Positions 26,968-37,888 of a stretch of DNA of 64,000 nt are shown here, piece after piece (position 1 is the stretch's first letter; each line of letters starts with the position of its first letter). Under the pieces are notes generated by a model. That model ran no database searches, was not told the origin of the DNA, and saw only the letters and a list, made by a program, of their open reading frames with translations. Where the stretch lies: positions 124,001 through 188,000 of the forward strand of contig NZ_CP090642.1 of assembly GCF_029633825.1 (NCBI RefSeq), read 5' to 3'. A program made the translations under genes and the position numbers. The stretch is from Burkholderia contaminans (GTDB lineage: Bacteria > Pseudomonadota > Gammaproteobacteria > Burkholderiales > Burkholderiaceae).

Positions 26968-27528
26968 CTACTCATCGCTCGGGGTCCAGTGAAGGACGGA
27001 TTCGATGCGCCGACGGTATGGAGTATCAATTTGGCGGGGGGCCTTGCGAACATATTGCTCGGCAACCTCGCGCTGCCGACCCTCGAGAGACCCAAGGTAC
27101 GCGATCACTTCTTCAGACTTCGCCCGGTACTCGTCTCGGGTGTCCAGCTTTGGCGGGAGTGCCGTCCATACCACTCCGTCGATTCCGCAAGACTGTGCCC
27201 ATTGGTCTAGGGCAGGAATTACGTTAGGCGGCGCGTTGTCACGGTGTAGCCAAGCTCCGACATGCTTCAACCAGTTTTTCTCAGGAATCTGCTCTCGCTC
27301 ACCAAGCGCGCGACGTGCGTCTTGAATATTCGTTGCTTCCATCAGCGCCCACAGCACGCTTACGGGTGGCCCACCTTCGTCAATAACCAGCGTTATCCTT
27401 CCGTCTTTCGATTGACGAAGGAATTCGACTGGCACTAGGGGGCCGTCGTTGAACCATCCATTTCGAATGGGGAGCTCCCGCGTATCCCAAACGAGAGAGC
27501 CCCAGCCAAGACAAGCTATTGTTTGCAT
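26968..27528 (-). CDS. Hypothetical protein with a possible GGCT-like fold
   Basis: A 186-residue protein opening MQTIACLGWGSLVWDTREL. The L-G-W-G-S-L-V-W start resembles the Y-G-S-L ligand loop of gamma-glutamylcyclotransferase-like proteins, and VPVEFLRQSKDGRITLVID fits the following strands. The C-terminus is helical. I cannot name a function. It is on the same strand as the HNH and OGG-like genes and may share their transcript. Confidence 0.6.
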   Translation of the reverse strand: MQTIACLGWGSLVWDTRELPIRNGWFNDGPLVPVEFLRQSKDGRITLVIDEGGPPVSVLWALMEATNIQDARRALGEREQIPEKNWLKHVGAWLHRDNAPPNVIPALDQWAQSCGIDGVVWTALPPKLDTRDEYRAKSEEVIAYLGSLEGRQREVAEQYVRKAPRQIDTPYRRRIESVLHWTPSDE

Positions 27529-27617
27529 GCTCCGTCCGTATATTGATCAGCACGTAACGCGTGCCAGGCACGACGTAGTTGCTTGCCGTCGGGTCGATAT
27601 GTTGTTTGGATTGGAAA

Positions 27618-28454
27618 TCAAATCATCGGAGGCGGGGTACGGCCGCTTGTGCCTCGCTGGCTCAATTTGCTTCTTGTACTCGTCTTGACGGACAGGCAGT
27701 GTTCCCGCACAAATGCGCGCCATGTACTTGAGGAAAAAAGCAACTGCTCGACCGCCTCTCCATCGGCCAGTCGAAGCAGAGGCGCAAGGTCTTCGAGGAT
27801 CTCGCAGAAACGTTCGTATTCTTCAGAAGTGACCTGATCTACAACCATCGTTCGCTGGTGGTTGAGCTTCGGAAAGTTGCTCGAGCGCCAAGTGAAAACT
27901 GGCAACCCATTCGGGTCAAGAGTCCAGTGCGTGGCGTTGAGTACCTGTACAGAAGCCGCGAGCCACTTGTCGAGAATGTAACCGGTGCCGCTGCCAAAGA
28001 AGAAGATCAGTTTGGTGAAATACGCCGGCCCCATACCAGGCAGATCACCTCGACTCCTGAGTGCACGGAATTCGCGAAATGCCTCCTTACGCGAGAGGTG
28101 CGGCAAGCGTTCGAGGAGTGGAAGCCAGAGATGGCGGGCTGCCCAAAGAGTGGGGGCATGCGCGTATCCCTTGCCGCCTGCGCGTCCCCAACCCATCACA
28201 GCGGCAGCCCTCAATTCGAGGTGTACGTTTTGACGAAGGCAAAAGCCCCGAACTCTCGCTCGTGTGAGGCGTTGGTGCAACTCTGGATGATTGGCGGCAG
28301 CAATTGCCGCGGCAAGCGATGGGTCGCGAACATACGATGACCACGTCGCTGCGTCGACGCCGGACCAATCAAGCATCTGGTGTTTACCGTTGAGAATGTC
28401 GATTGCGCGCGGAAGCGGCTTGAACGAAGGGGAGTTGGTGGTCGGTGCTTGCAT
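27618..28454 (-). CDS. Putative DNA-glycosylase-like (OGG-fold) protein
   Basis: A 278-residue protein. The central part reads LPGMGPAYFTKLIFFFGSG followed by GYILDKWLAASVQVL, a helix-hairpin-helix type element as in 8-oxoguanine DNA glycosylase OGG-like proteins; the K in FTKL and the later D could form the glycosylase active site. The N-terminal 100 residues are helical. OGG-fold proteins of this kind occur in accessory islands and their substrates are not known. It lies just upstream of the GGCT-like and HNH genes on the same strand. Confidence 0.55.
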   Translation of the reverse strand: MQAPTTNSPSFKPLPRAIDILNGKHQMLDWSGVDAATWSSYVRDPSLAAAIAAANHPELHQRLTRARVRGFCLRQNVHLELRAAAVMGWGRAGGKGYAHAPTLWAARHLWLPLLERLPHLSRKEAFREFRALRSRGDLPGMGPAYFTKLIFFFGSGTGYILDKWLAASVQVLNATHWTLDPNGLPVFTWRSSNFPKLNHQRTMVVDQVTSEEYERFCEILEDLAPLLRLADGEAVEQLLFSSSTWRAFVREHCLSVKTSTRSKLSQRGTSGRTPPPMI

Positions 28455-29107
28455 GATGGATTCTCCAGTTGCAAATCAACAAACCGGTTTCCATCATCCC
28501 GAGCAGATGTGGATGTAACGGAGCCGGCCAAAACGCGCGCAATCGATCAATTGCGCAAAACGCTTTGTCCGAGGTCCGATACATCCATGGCGCCTAGCTT
28601 TGCGCTAGGCTGACCCGTAAGAGCCCTTACATCTCGCATGCACCCTGGGTGAGTGCCGATGTTGCCTGGAATAATTCGCGCGCCAGAACTTCGACGGCGG
28701 TCATTGCATGCTTCGCCTCGTAGCGGTAATCCTATGCGGGGCGCAACTTCATGTCAACGTGGCAATTTGCTCCTTTCGTGAACCGAGTCGGCCGTGGGCT
28801 GGGCAACTGCATCGTACCGGGTAGGGCGCGGTCTGTTGTTGCTGTTGCAATCGACATGAGTTTGCGGGAGCAGGCATGTCTGGGCCGGCGGGACGCGGAG
28901 TGGGTACGCGCCATCAGCGCCCGTCCTGGTTGCAGTCCGTCCGTGTGTCGTTTCTATAGGAGGTGAGGACTCGAGCGTTGTGACCGCTCAGTGAGCAGTA
29001 TGGAGCTTCATCTGCGTATCGCTCTGTCTTTGTCCATTGAGGTAATATCTGATCGCCCACAAAAATGGGGCATCCAATCCACTTAGGGCCGCGCGCCGGA
29101 GATTTTT
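28455..29107. other. Intergenic stretch with one hairpin
   Basis: About 650 bp without a supported gene. GCCTAGC at 28592 pairs with GCTAGGC at 28604 around a 5-base loop. Otherwise only short frames are present. Confidence 0.45.
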
Positions 29108-29971
29108 GTGCCGACTTTCAACACGTTGCGATTAGATCCTCCGCAAGACGCGGCTGAGTTCGAAAAGATAGTTAATGCTGCAGCAGACATTAAATGGAAA
29201 GGAACTTACTTTCAACGCTACGGCCGTCCCGGCCAACAGCAGGATGGTGTAGATATCTACGGTTGCTCTGGCCCTGATGAAGGTATGGCGATTCAATGCA
29301 AAAACACGTGCCATTCACTGCCTTTCCATGTTGTTTTGTCGGAGTTGGAGAAGGCTGAAAAATTTCGTCACCCAATTAAGGTTTTGTTTGTTGCAACGAC
29401 TCAATATAATGACAAGTCGCTTCAAGATAAGATGTGGGAACTATCCACTGGCCGGCGTGAGAATGGTTTGCATTCTGTCTTGCCACTCTTTTGGGAAGAC
29501 ATAGTGCGGGAACTCGCAAAGGATCGCTCGGTACTATTCAGTTTTTATCCGCACCTTGCTTGGGCGTCAAATGACGATATGCTTCTAGACGAGGTGAGGC
29601 GAGTGCTTCCATACAAAGGGAGTATCGAGTTCGTGAAAGAGTATCGGTTCTGTCGTGCGACGTTCGACGACAGAAACCTAGACGATATTTACGCTTTCTG
29701 GGAGCTATGTGATGACCCTTCCTTTGCATTTCAAGATGCGCGTCTTGAAAATTTGAGGCTAACTCTCATTCAAAATATCAGAAATTTTACGGGTTTGATC
29801 GGTGCTCATTACACTCGCTTGGTTGGGCGGGAGCTACTCGCGTTCCATGACTATGCAGATCAGGCGTACGTTGATGAAATTCGGACTAAAATGGAAATGG
29901 TGGCCGACGCCTTGGTGAGCACGTACCAAGCGCTGTTGTCCCCGCGCAGAGCTTCGAATTTGCCATTTTGA
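29108..29971 (+). CDS. PD-(D/E)XK restriction-endonuclease-like protein
   Basis: A 287-residue protein with a GTG start. The N-terminal 110 residues carry a Mrr-like nuclease core: D49 (QQQDGVDIYG) and Q63-x-K65 (MAIQCKN), the usual D-x(n)-Q-x-K active site, preceded by the W-x-x-T-Y-F-Q-R-Y-G-R-P-G loop. The C-terminal half is helical and unknown, perhaps a sensor or specificity part. Base composition is AT-rich compared with the backbone, so it was acquired recently. No methylase or ATPase partner is adjacent. A stand-alone defence nuclease or the effector of a broken system is likely. Confidence 0.7.
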   Translation: MPTFNTLRLDPPQDAAEFEKIVNAAADIKWKGTYFQRYGRPGQQQDGVDIYGCSGPDEGMAIQCKNTCHSLPFHVVLSELEKAEKFRHPIKVLFVATTQYNDKSLQDKMWELSTGRRENGLHSVLPLFWEDIVRELAKDRSVLFSFYPHLAWASNDDMLLDEVRRVLPYKGSIEFVKEYRFCRATFDDRNLDDIYAFWELCDDPSFAFQDARLENLRLTLIQNIRNFTGLIGAHYTRLVGRELLAFHDYADQAYVDEIRTKMEMVADALVSTYQALLSPRRASNLPF

Positions 29972-30055
29972 TATCCGGTTTAATCGACAGGGTCGAGCGG
30001 ACTGGGCCTGAAACTTGGGGCGATGTCCGACTTTGTTGATGTATTGGCGGGAAGA

Positions 30056-30345
30056 ATCCCGACTTCACGATAGAGATCTAGACGGGGGATCAGGTAATCT
30101 GGGAGCACCATCGGGATGATGGGGAGCCCGCGCTACGCCGCTTAATGGGCAGCTAAGAAAGCTTGGTATGTTGCTCACGGATTTCGGCCCTATGACGAGC
30201 CTGACACGGCGAGTACGCGTGGCGTGCTGATTTGGACCGACGATCGCGGTGGCGTTGACCAGCCGGCTTGGGTGTCCTTGGCGCAGAGCGTGCTCGGCAT
30301 AGCAGCGCCACGCAGGGTGGCAAAGAAGGAGGCATCCAAGTAGGG
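30056..30345 (+). pseudogene. C-terminal remnant of a UvrD-like helicase with nuclease extension
   Basis: In two frames, joined by a frameshift near 30155, the strand reads NPDFTIEI, then IWEHHRDDGEPALRRLM, then KAWYVAHGFRPYDEPDTAS and VLIWTDDRGGVDQPAWVSLA, ending in a basic tail. The order PDFTI, W-E-H, W-Y-x-x-H-G is that of the C-terminal nuclease-like part of some UvrD/RecB-type accessory helicases. The helicase motor is missing. Interpretation is by pattern only. Confidence 0.5.
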
Positions 30346-30493
30346 TTGATTTAGTCCTTGTCGGACGAGCCCTTTATGGAGCGAGGTCTCGCGCTTGATG
30401 AAGCCGTCTTGCGGTCGGCGTTCTGAGTGTCAAACGCATTTGAAATCTGAGCCACTTCGCGCCTGATCGCGCAAAGTAAAACTGAGCCAGTCG

Positions 30494-32292
<1,799 letters not shown>

Positions 32293-32406
32293 CGCCAGCC
32301 TTTGCGCGCAAAAGGCTGACTGTACTGAAAGGTGGCTCAGATTTACTTCGCGCGAAGTGGCTCATTATTACTTTGCGCCCAACATGAGGGTAGGGGGGGC
32401 TGCGTA

Positions 32407-32625
32407 TTTCGGCGAAGCCGAACACGGATTTCGGTTGAAGTCGAACAGGGTTTCCGGAGGAAGGTGAACAGCCGTTTCGCTTGAAGTCGAACAGTTTCGG
32501 GGTATTCCGAAATTGGTGTTCGGCGTTCCGAAACGCGTGTTCATCTTCCCGAAATCGGTGTTCAGCCCGCCGAAACGGCTGTTCACTGCGCCGAAATGTG
32601 TGTTCGGCGTGCCGAAACGAAAGGC
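32407..32625. repeat. Two opposed arrays of 21-22-bp repeats at the left end of IS21 element 2
   Basis: From 32407 four to five units start TTTCSG and end in GAACA, spaced 20-24 bp. From about 32508 five units of exactly 21 bp follow in the opposite orientation, each CCGAAA then TGTTC. Similar units recur inside the right end (35070-35115). They look like transposase-binding sites. Confidence 0.8.
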
Positions 32626-32701
32626 GCGGTTTCGGTTGGCGGTACTGCGGATGGCTCAATCGGCCGGCGGTTAAGGTTGCTCCTTTTGGGAGAAACCGAC
32701 T

Positions 32702-34255
32702 ATGCCGGCTCACCGGACGACCATGCGCAAAATAAAAGATGTGCTTCGCCTGAAATGGACCTGTAATCTGTCTCACCGGCAAGTGAGCGGCGCGCTCGGC
32801 GTCGGGCTCGGTACCATTACCCAATATTTGCAGCTTGCCGCCTCGGCCGGCCTGGACTGGGCGAAGATCGAGCCGCTGTCCGAGGCAGAGCTGGAGCAGT
32901 TGCTCGTCAACGGCGCCGTTCCGACGACGGCCGCAGGCAAGCGCATGGAGCCTGACTGCGCCTGGATTCATCGGGAGTTGCGCCGCAAAGGCGTAACCTT
33001 GCAACTGCTGTGGGAGGAGTACGTCGGCGCGAACCCCGGCCAGAAGACCTTGCGCTACACGCAGTTCTGTCAGCGATACAAGGACTGGGCCCAGACGTTG
33101 AAGCGCTCGATGCCCCAGCAACATTACGCCGGCGAGAAGTTGTTCGCCGACTACGCCGGGCAAACGGTGCCGATTCTCGATCGCACCGGCGGCATTGCGT
33201 TCAAGGCGCACATCTTCGTCGCCGTGCTCGGCGCATCGAATTACACGTATGCGTGCGCTACGCGATCGGAAGCGACACCCGACTGGATCGGTGGCCTCAT
33301 TGACGCGATGGAGTTCTGCGGCGGCGTGCCCGCTCTGCTTGTGCCCGACAACCCGAGGGCACTGATCTCGAACGCCGACCGCTACGAACCCACGCTCGGC
33401 CTGACCACGCAGGACTTCGTGAACCATTACGGTACCGCGATGCTGCCCGCGCGCCCGCGCAAGCCGAAGGATAAGGCGAAAGTTGAGGTCGGCGTACAGA
33501 TCGTCGAACGATGGATTCTCGCCCGCCTCCGGAATTACCGGTTCTACAGTCTGGCCGAACTGAACAAGGCGATCGCCGGGTTGATCAATGACCTGAATAC
33601 GCGGCCGTTCAAGAAGCTCGATGGCACTCGACGCGAGTGGTTCGAGCGGCTCGACAAACCGGCGCTGCGCCCGTTGCCGACGCGTCGCTACGAAATCGCC
33701 ACCTTCCAGAAGTGCCGCGTCAACATTGACGCGCACATTGAGGTAGACGGTCACTACTACAGCGCACCGCACAGTCTTGTGCGTCAGGAAGTCCACGCGC
33801 GCGTGACGCGTTACGGTGTAGAAGTCCTGCACGGCGGCAAGCGCGTTGCCGCCCACGCTCGCAGTCGGCTCAAGGGGAAGTACACCACCGTGGCCGAGCA
33901 TATGCCTGCGGCTTACCGCGCCCACATGGAATGGACCCCGAGCCGGCTGCTGCACTGGGGTACATCGATCGGCGTCAGCGCTGAGGCGATCGTCAGGCAT
34001 TTGCTGACGAACCGTCCGCACCCGGAAATGGGATACCGGGCCTGCCTGGGTCTGCTGTCGCTGTCGCGCAAGTACGGCAAGGAGCGGCTGGAAGCGGCGT
34101 GTCAGCGCGCACTCGTGATTGGCGCGCCGACCCAGCGGTCCGTGCGCACCATCCTGCAAACCGGCGCCGACAAGCATCCACTGCCACAAAGCGGGGCCAC
34201 CGAATGGCAGTCGCCCCTGCACGAGAACGTGCGAGGGCCCAAGTATTACCACTGA
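32702..34255 (+). CDS. istA: IS21 transposase IstA (element 2)
   Basis: A 517-residue transposase of the long IstA branch. The N-terminal helix-turn-helix (LKWTCNLSHRQVSGALGVGL) is followed by the DDE core: LFADYAGQTVPI, ALLVPDNPRALIS and DKAKVEVGVQIVERW. The beta-barrel domain after it (VEVDGHYYSAPHSLVRQEV-type) is intact. The two IS21 elements here are not close relatives: this transposase is 175 residues longer than that of element 1. It is followed 15 bp later by istB. Confidence 0.95.
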   Translation: MPAHRTTMRKIKDVLRLKWTCNLSHRQVSGALGVGLGTITQYLQLAASAGLDWAKIEPLSEAELEQLLVNGAVPTTAAGKRMEPDCAWIHRELRRKGVTLQLLWEEYVGANPGQKTLRYTQFCQRYKDWAQTLKRSMPQQHYAGEKLFADYAGQTVPILDRTGGIAFKAHIFVAVLGASNYTYACATRSEATPDWIGGLIDAMEFCGGVPALLVPDNPRALISNADRYEPTLGLTTQDFVNHYGTAMLPARPRKPKDKAKVEVGVQIVERWILARLRNYRFYSLAELNKAIAGLINDLNTRPFKKLDGTRREWFERLDKPALRPLPTRRYEIATFQKCRVNIDAHIEVDGHYYSAPHSLVRQEVHARVTRYGVEVLHGGKRVAAHARSRLKGKYTTVAEHMPAAYRAHMEWTPSRLLHWGTSIGVSAEAIVRHLLTNRPHPEMGYRACLGLLSLSRKYGKERLEAACQRALVIGAPTQRSVRTILQTGADKHPLPQSGATEWQSPLHENVRGPKYYH

Positions 34256-34270
34256 CCCAAGGAGGTCGCG

Positions 34271-35020
34271 ATGTTGATGCAGCAAACCCTCTCCCAGCTC
34301 AAGGCCCTCAAGCTGGACGGCATGGCTCGCGCGTTCGAGGAACAGGCGGCGCTGACGGCCAGCACGAGCCTGTCGTTCGAGGAACGCTTCGGCATGGTCG
34401 TGGATCGTGAGATCGCCTGGCGCGATACCCGGCGGCTCGAGCGATTGCTCAAGTCTGCGAAGCTCAAGAATCCCCAGGCCTGCGTTGAGGACATCGAGTA
34501 CCGGCAGAGCCGTGGGCTCGACAAGGGTATCGTCGCTACGCTCGCCGGCTGTGACTGGATCCGCAATGCACAGAACCTCATCCTGACAGGGCCGACTGGC
34601 GCCGGAAAAACATGGGTCGCCTGCGCCTTCGGCCAGCAGGCCTGCCGACAGGGATTCTCCGTGCTGTACGTGCGCGTCGCCCGGCTGTTCGAGGAATTGA
34701 AGATCGCCCATGGCGACGGCAGCTTCACACGTCGGCTCGCGCAGCTCGCCAAGATGGACGTCCTGTTGCTCGACGACTGGGGACTGCAGGACGTCGACCA
34801 GGGCGCGCGCAACGACTTGCTCGAAGTGCTCGACGATCGCGTCGGCACGCGATCCACGATCATCACATCGCAATTGCCCCTTGAACACTGGCACGCCTGG
34901 CTGCAAGACCCGACTCTCGCCGACGCAATCCTCGACCGCCTCGTCCATCAGGCTCACAAGCTTGCATTGAAGGGCGACTCGATGCGCAAGAAGAACGCAC
35001 CTGATCAAAAAGTAGCCTGA
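34271..35020 (+). CDS. istB: IS21 ATPase helper IstB (element 2)
   Basis: A 249-residue IstB ATPase with an AAGGAGG site before the ATG. Walker A is in [19 protein letters not shown], Walker B in [13 protein letters not shown], and the sensor region in [12 protein letters not shown]. It works with the upstream IstA. The frame is complete and the C-terminus is basic, as usual. Confidence 0.95.
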   Translation: MLMQQTLSQLKALKLDGMARAFEEQAALTASTSLSFEERFGMVVDREIAWRDTRRLERLLKSAKLKNPQACVEDIEYRQSRGLDKGIVATLAGCDWIRNAQNLILTGPTGAGKTWVACAFGQQACRQGFSVLYVRVARLFEELKIAHGDGSFTRRLAQLAKMDVLLLDDWGLQDVDQGARNDLLEVLDDRVGTRSTIITSQLPLEHWHAWLQDPTLADAILDRLVHQAHKLALKGDSMRKKNAPDQKVA

Positions 35021-35131
35021 TCTCGAACACCTGCAGTACAATCTAAGCACAACGCAGCACCTCCCTCCTGGCCTGTTCGACTTCACCGAAACGGGCGTTC
35101 AACTTCCCCGAAATACGCAGGGGGGCGGAAA

Positions 35132-35611
35132 ATGATACGTAAAGTCATCGGGATCGTTCTGGTGGTCTGCATTCTGACCGCCTTGAGCGGCCTCATTCGT
35201 GGTGGGGGTACAGGCTCCTCGCCTGCTGCTACGGGGCCAAGCCAGGAAGAGGTGAAGAAGCAGGAGGAAACGAGACCACGGGACGAGCAAAGTGCGAAGA
35301 GACAGATCGTCACCTTTGGGGTAATCCGGGAAATCTATAGCAACCTGCGCGACCCGGACTCATTCAAGCTTAAGTCGGTGTTCATACCCGACAATGACAC
35401 GGTCGTGGTGTCATGCGTCGAGTATTTTGCTCGGAATGGTTTTGGCGGCATGAACCGCGAGTATGCGGTCGGCACCAGCTCTCATGGTGATTTCAAGTTC
35501 AGCCCGAACAACGCCGGGATATGGAACAAGATGTGTGCGCACAAACTCGGCCAGGACTTAAAAACCTACGGGGAATTCGCGCTCGAGCGCATCAAGGCCG
35601 CCAGCAATTGA
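35132..35611 (+). CDS. Hypothetical exported or membrane-anchored protein
   Basis: A 159-residue protein with an N-terminal membrane or signal segment (VIGIVLVVCILTALSGLI) and a charged linker (QEEVKKQEETRPRDEQ). Its domain with YSNLRDPDSFKLKSVFIPD and VSCVEYFARNGFGG resembles small periplasmic proteins of unknown function. IS21 element 2 ends only 12 bp before its start codon and the target duplication overlaps the purine-rich region that would be the ribosome site. Transcription must therefore come from inside the element, or be lost. Confidence 0.65.
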   Translation: MIRKVIGIVLVVCILTALSGLIRGGGTGSSPAATGPSQEEVKKQEETRPRDEQSAKRQIVTFGVIREIYSNLRDPDSFKLKSVFIPDNDTVVVSCVEYFARNGFGGMNREYAVGTSSHGDFKFSPNNAGIWNKMCAHKLGQDLKTYGEFALERIKAASN

Positions 35612-35758
35612 ATGTTCGAGGAGGTTGCGCTCGAAATATGCACTCGTTCATTATGTCGTTTCGGATTGCAACTGTCCGCCCGCGCGATGTTGCTGCGACG
35701 CACGATTCACTCGTTGCGGCAGGCCAAGAAAGGATCTTTTGATCGATGTACAGGTCAT

Positions 35759-37525
35759 TTACAGGTTGATGCCAGCTTTCGTTAGTGCGAGCAGTGCAGA
35801 TGTGAGGTACGGCGTAGCTTTAGCATCCCGAGACTGGCTATGCTTAAATGCATCGACCAGATCGGGTTGCAACGATTTCAGTTCTACGACCTTGCCTTCC
35901 ACGTATCGGATCTGAGACGACGTTTTTCGAAGCCAGTCGTCGAAGCCGGTCGTTTGAGCGAGTACTGCAACTAGTCCTCGAAAGCGTTCTGCCTCCTGCT
36001 CGACCTTCTCTTTTCCGCTTCCCCGAGGCTTCACGCGACGCTCAATCTCGAGGATGTAGACAGTCTTCGGCTCGAAAGTCTTGGGAACAATGGCCTGGAT
36101 GCGGAGAACCAATATCCCGCGTGGCGGTTCGATTTTGATGTCTTTGGTGACCCATTGCCGGATGGCTGGTGCGACCTCTTCCTTTTCTGTGAACGGTTGC
36201 AATGCGATGAGTTCTGGCAGGTCATCACCCACGAAGCCGCGTTTGGCGTCGAGCCATTCAACGCTGAGCAGATTGCGAGGGTGCTTGTCTTTGAGACTTC
36301 GCAACGCATTCCACATTTCGAGAAGCGTTCCGTGCGCTACCACCACGCGGTGCATTTCAGGCTTGTCAGTAGCGTCGTCAGTCGTCGGGCGCACGCTGGG
36401 ATTGTCCACAGCGGCCGGTGGCACAATAATGCTCGACTGTCGTTCATAGACGGTCGTGATGTCGCGCTCTGAACCTAACTGGAACCACGGAGTCGACGTC
36501 GTCCTTTTTTCGGGAGGACTTCCACCGAAATTGTGCTCGTCATCGAGCCTGCGCAATTTCAATCGAGATTCTGGCGACAACGTGAACCGCGGACTTCCCT
36601 CGTAGGCATCATTTGAGCTTCGCGCGTCTTCGTGGCGGCTCGTCTCATCTTTCAGGGCTCGCACCTCTGAGATGGGGTGGCCGGCCGGGTCCTTCGTCAA
36701 CTTCATTCGGAGGGCGAGAAAGGTTTTGCCCGGCTCTATCCAGATGCCTTCGGCGGAGACTGGGGCAATTGTCGAGAACCAAGGGGTCACCTGCGGGAAA
36801 AATAGTTTCTCCCCCTGGCTTGCCTGTACGCATTGGTCAACGATCGACTTTGCGGCTTGACGACCTTCAGGCGAGTGAAGAATGTGGCCTAGAAAGGATC
36901 GGTCCGCTTTCACCATTCGGTCTGTCGGGCGGATGACCCATCTTCCCTCAGAGTTTGTTTCAGGAGTTGCGCTCGTGAGGAACATCTTGATGGCGTCCTC
37001 CCACGATTTACATGTGAGCGCTCGAGGAATAATTGCAGAGGCGCCGTAACAACGAAGCAAGAATTCGAGGCACGGAACGATAAGGGTTCGGCCATCGGGA
37101 ATGTTGAACTCGAGGAACCAGCTGCGTTCCTTCCGCTCGTCTTTGAGCGTCGGCCGATATTTACCGTAGAAGGGCGCGGGGCGGCCAGCCTGTACTTCCT
37201 GGACGGGCGAGAAGATGCGCCACCTATCAGGCGAGAAGTCGACCACCGCGCGGAACCTGTCGTATCGAAGATCGCCGACATGGCGACGGTTCTGCCAGAC
37301 GGAGCCTACCTGGAGATCGCGTAAGTGCGCAAAAGACACCTCCCTGTGAAACGGAGGCTCTCCATCGACATCTAGGCGCTGAAAAGAGACGGCGACCTTG
37401 CGCGTCTTTCCCTCTAGTTTTGAGTACATCCCCCCATACCCGAGGACTGCCAGTGGATAGCTTTCGCTCGGAATTCCCGGAACCTGGTCGGTGTGTACCG
37501 CATGCCTGATCCATCTGTAACTCAT
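35759..37525 (-). CDS. Unknown 588-residue protein, possibly TnsE-like
   Basis: I do not recognise this protein with certainty. The domain order is suggestive of the Tn7 target-selection protein TnsE (538 residues): a beta-rich start, then WFLEFNIPDGRTLIVPCLEFLLR (compare the R-Y-H-I-P-Q-L-E-L-A-R block of TnsE), a helical middle, a STPWFQLGSERDITTVY segment, a flexible linker, and a C-terminal domain with TVYILEIERR and FRGLVAVLA. The match is by eye and weak. It is divergent from the ubiquitin-like operon across 426 bp, so it could belong to that system instead. Codon use is intermediate between island and backbone. Confidence 0.4.
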   Translation of the reverse strand: MSYRWIRHAVHTDQVPGIPSESYPLAVLGYGGMYSKLEGKTRKVAVSFQRLDVDGEPPFHREVSFAHLRDLQVGSVWQNRRHVGDLRYDRFRAVVDFSPDRWRIFSPVQEVQAGRPAPFYGKYRPTLKDERKERSWFLEFNIPDGRTLIVPCLEFLLRCYGASAIIPRALTCKSWEDAIKMFLTSATPETNSEGRWVIRPTDRMVKADRSFLGHILHSPEGRQAAKSIVDQCVQASQGEKLFFPQVTPWFSTIAPVSAEGIWIEPGKTFLALRMKLTKDPAGHPISEVRALKDETSRHEDARSSNDAYEGSPRFTLSPESRLKLRRLDDEHNFGGSPPEKRTTSTPWFQLGSERDITTVYERQSSIIVPPAAVDNPSVRPTTDDATDKPEMHRVVVAHGTLLEMWNALRSLKDKHPRNLLSVEWLDAKRGFVGDDLPELIALQPFTEKEEVAPAIRQWVTKDIKIEPPRGILVLRIQAIVPKTFEPKTVYILEIERRVKPRGSGKEKVEQEAERFRGLVAVLAQTTGFDDWLRKTSSQIRYVEGKVVELKSLQPDLVDAFKHSQSRDAKATPYLTSALLALTKAGINL

Positions 37526-37888
37526 GAACTACGTCCTCATATTGCGGTGTTGAAGCCGGTTCAATACGACGAAAACGTTCTTTTGTTCATCAGCGCATGC
37601 TGGCCTGCACTCGTGAATCATGTGGGAGCGTGCGAGATGTTTTGGTGCTGACGGCTTGTGAAAGAGTGTATCCGAGGCTGCCGAGCGCAACGCCGCCTTC
37701 GCAAACGTTTGGCTTGCCGAAAACAGCATTTTCGGTAAAAACGCCACACTTTGAAGACCTGTCATTGACATCAATCAAGACTCGAAGATGCTTAGGGGTT
37801 CGATAGTGTTGTACTAGATCTTGTGATAGATTGGATATCACATCAATATCTAGTAGATGTGTCGCGTTTCGAGTTGGCAGACGAATAA

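Larger units (their letters stand above)
32401..35119 (+). mobile_element. IS21-family element 2, complete, with 7-bp target duplication
   Basis: The terminal sequence TGCGTATTTCGG is found at 32401 and, inverted, ends at 35119, each followed inward by GAAG and GAAC repeats. GGGGGGC flanks both sides (32394-32400 and 35120-35126). Left of istA the element carries two arrays of imperfect 21-22-bp repeats. Confidence 0.85.

Noticed and set aside
32407..32625. CRISPR array
   Set aside because: The 21-22-bp units are adjacent and degenerate with no unique spacers, and they change direction; they belong to the IS21 end.
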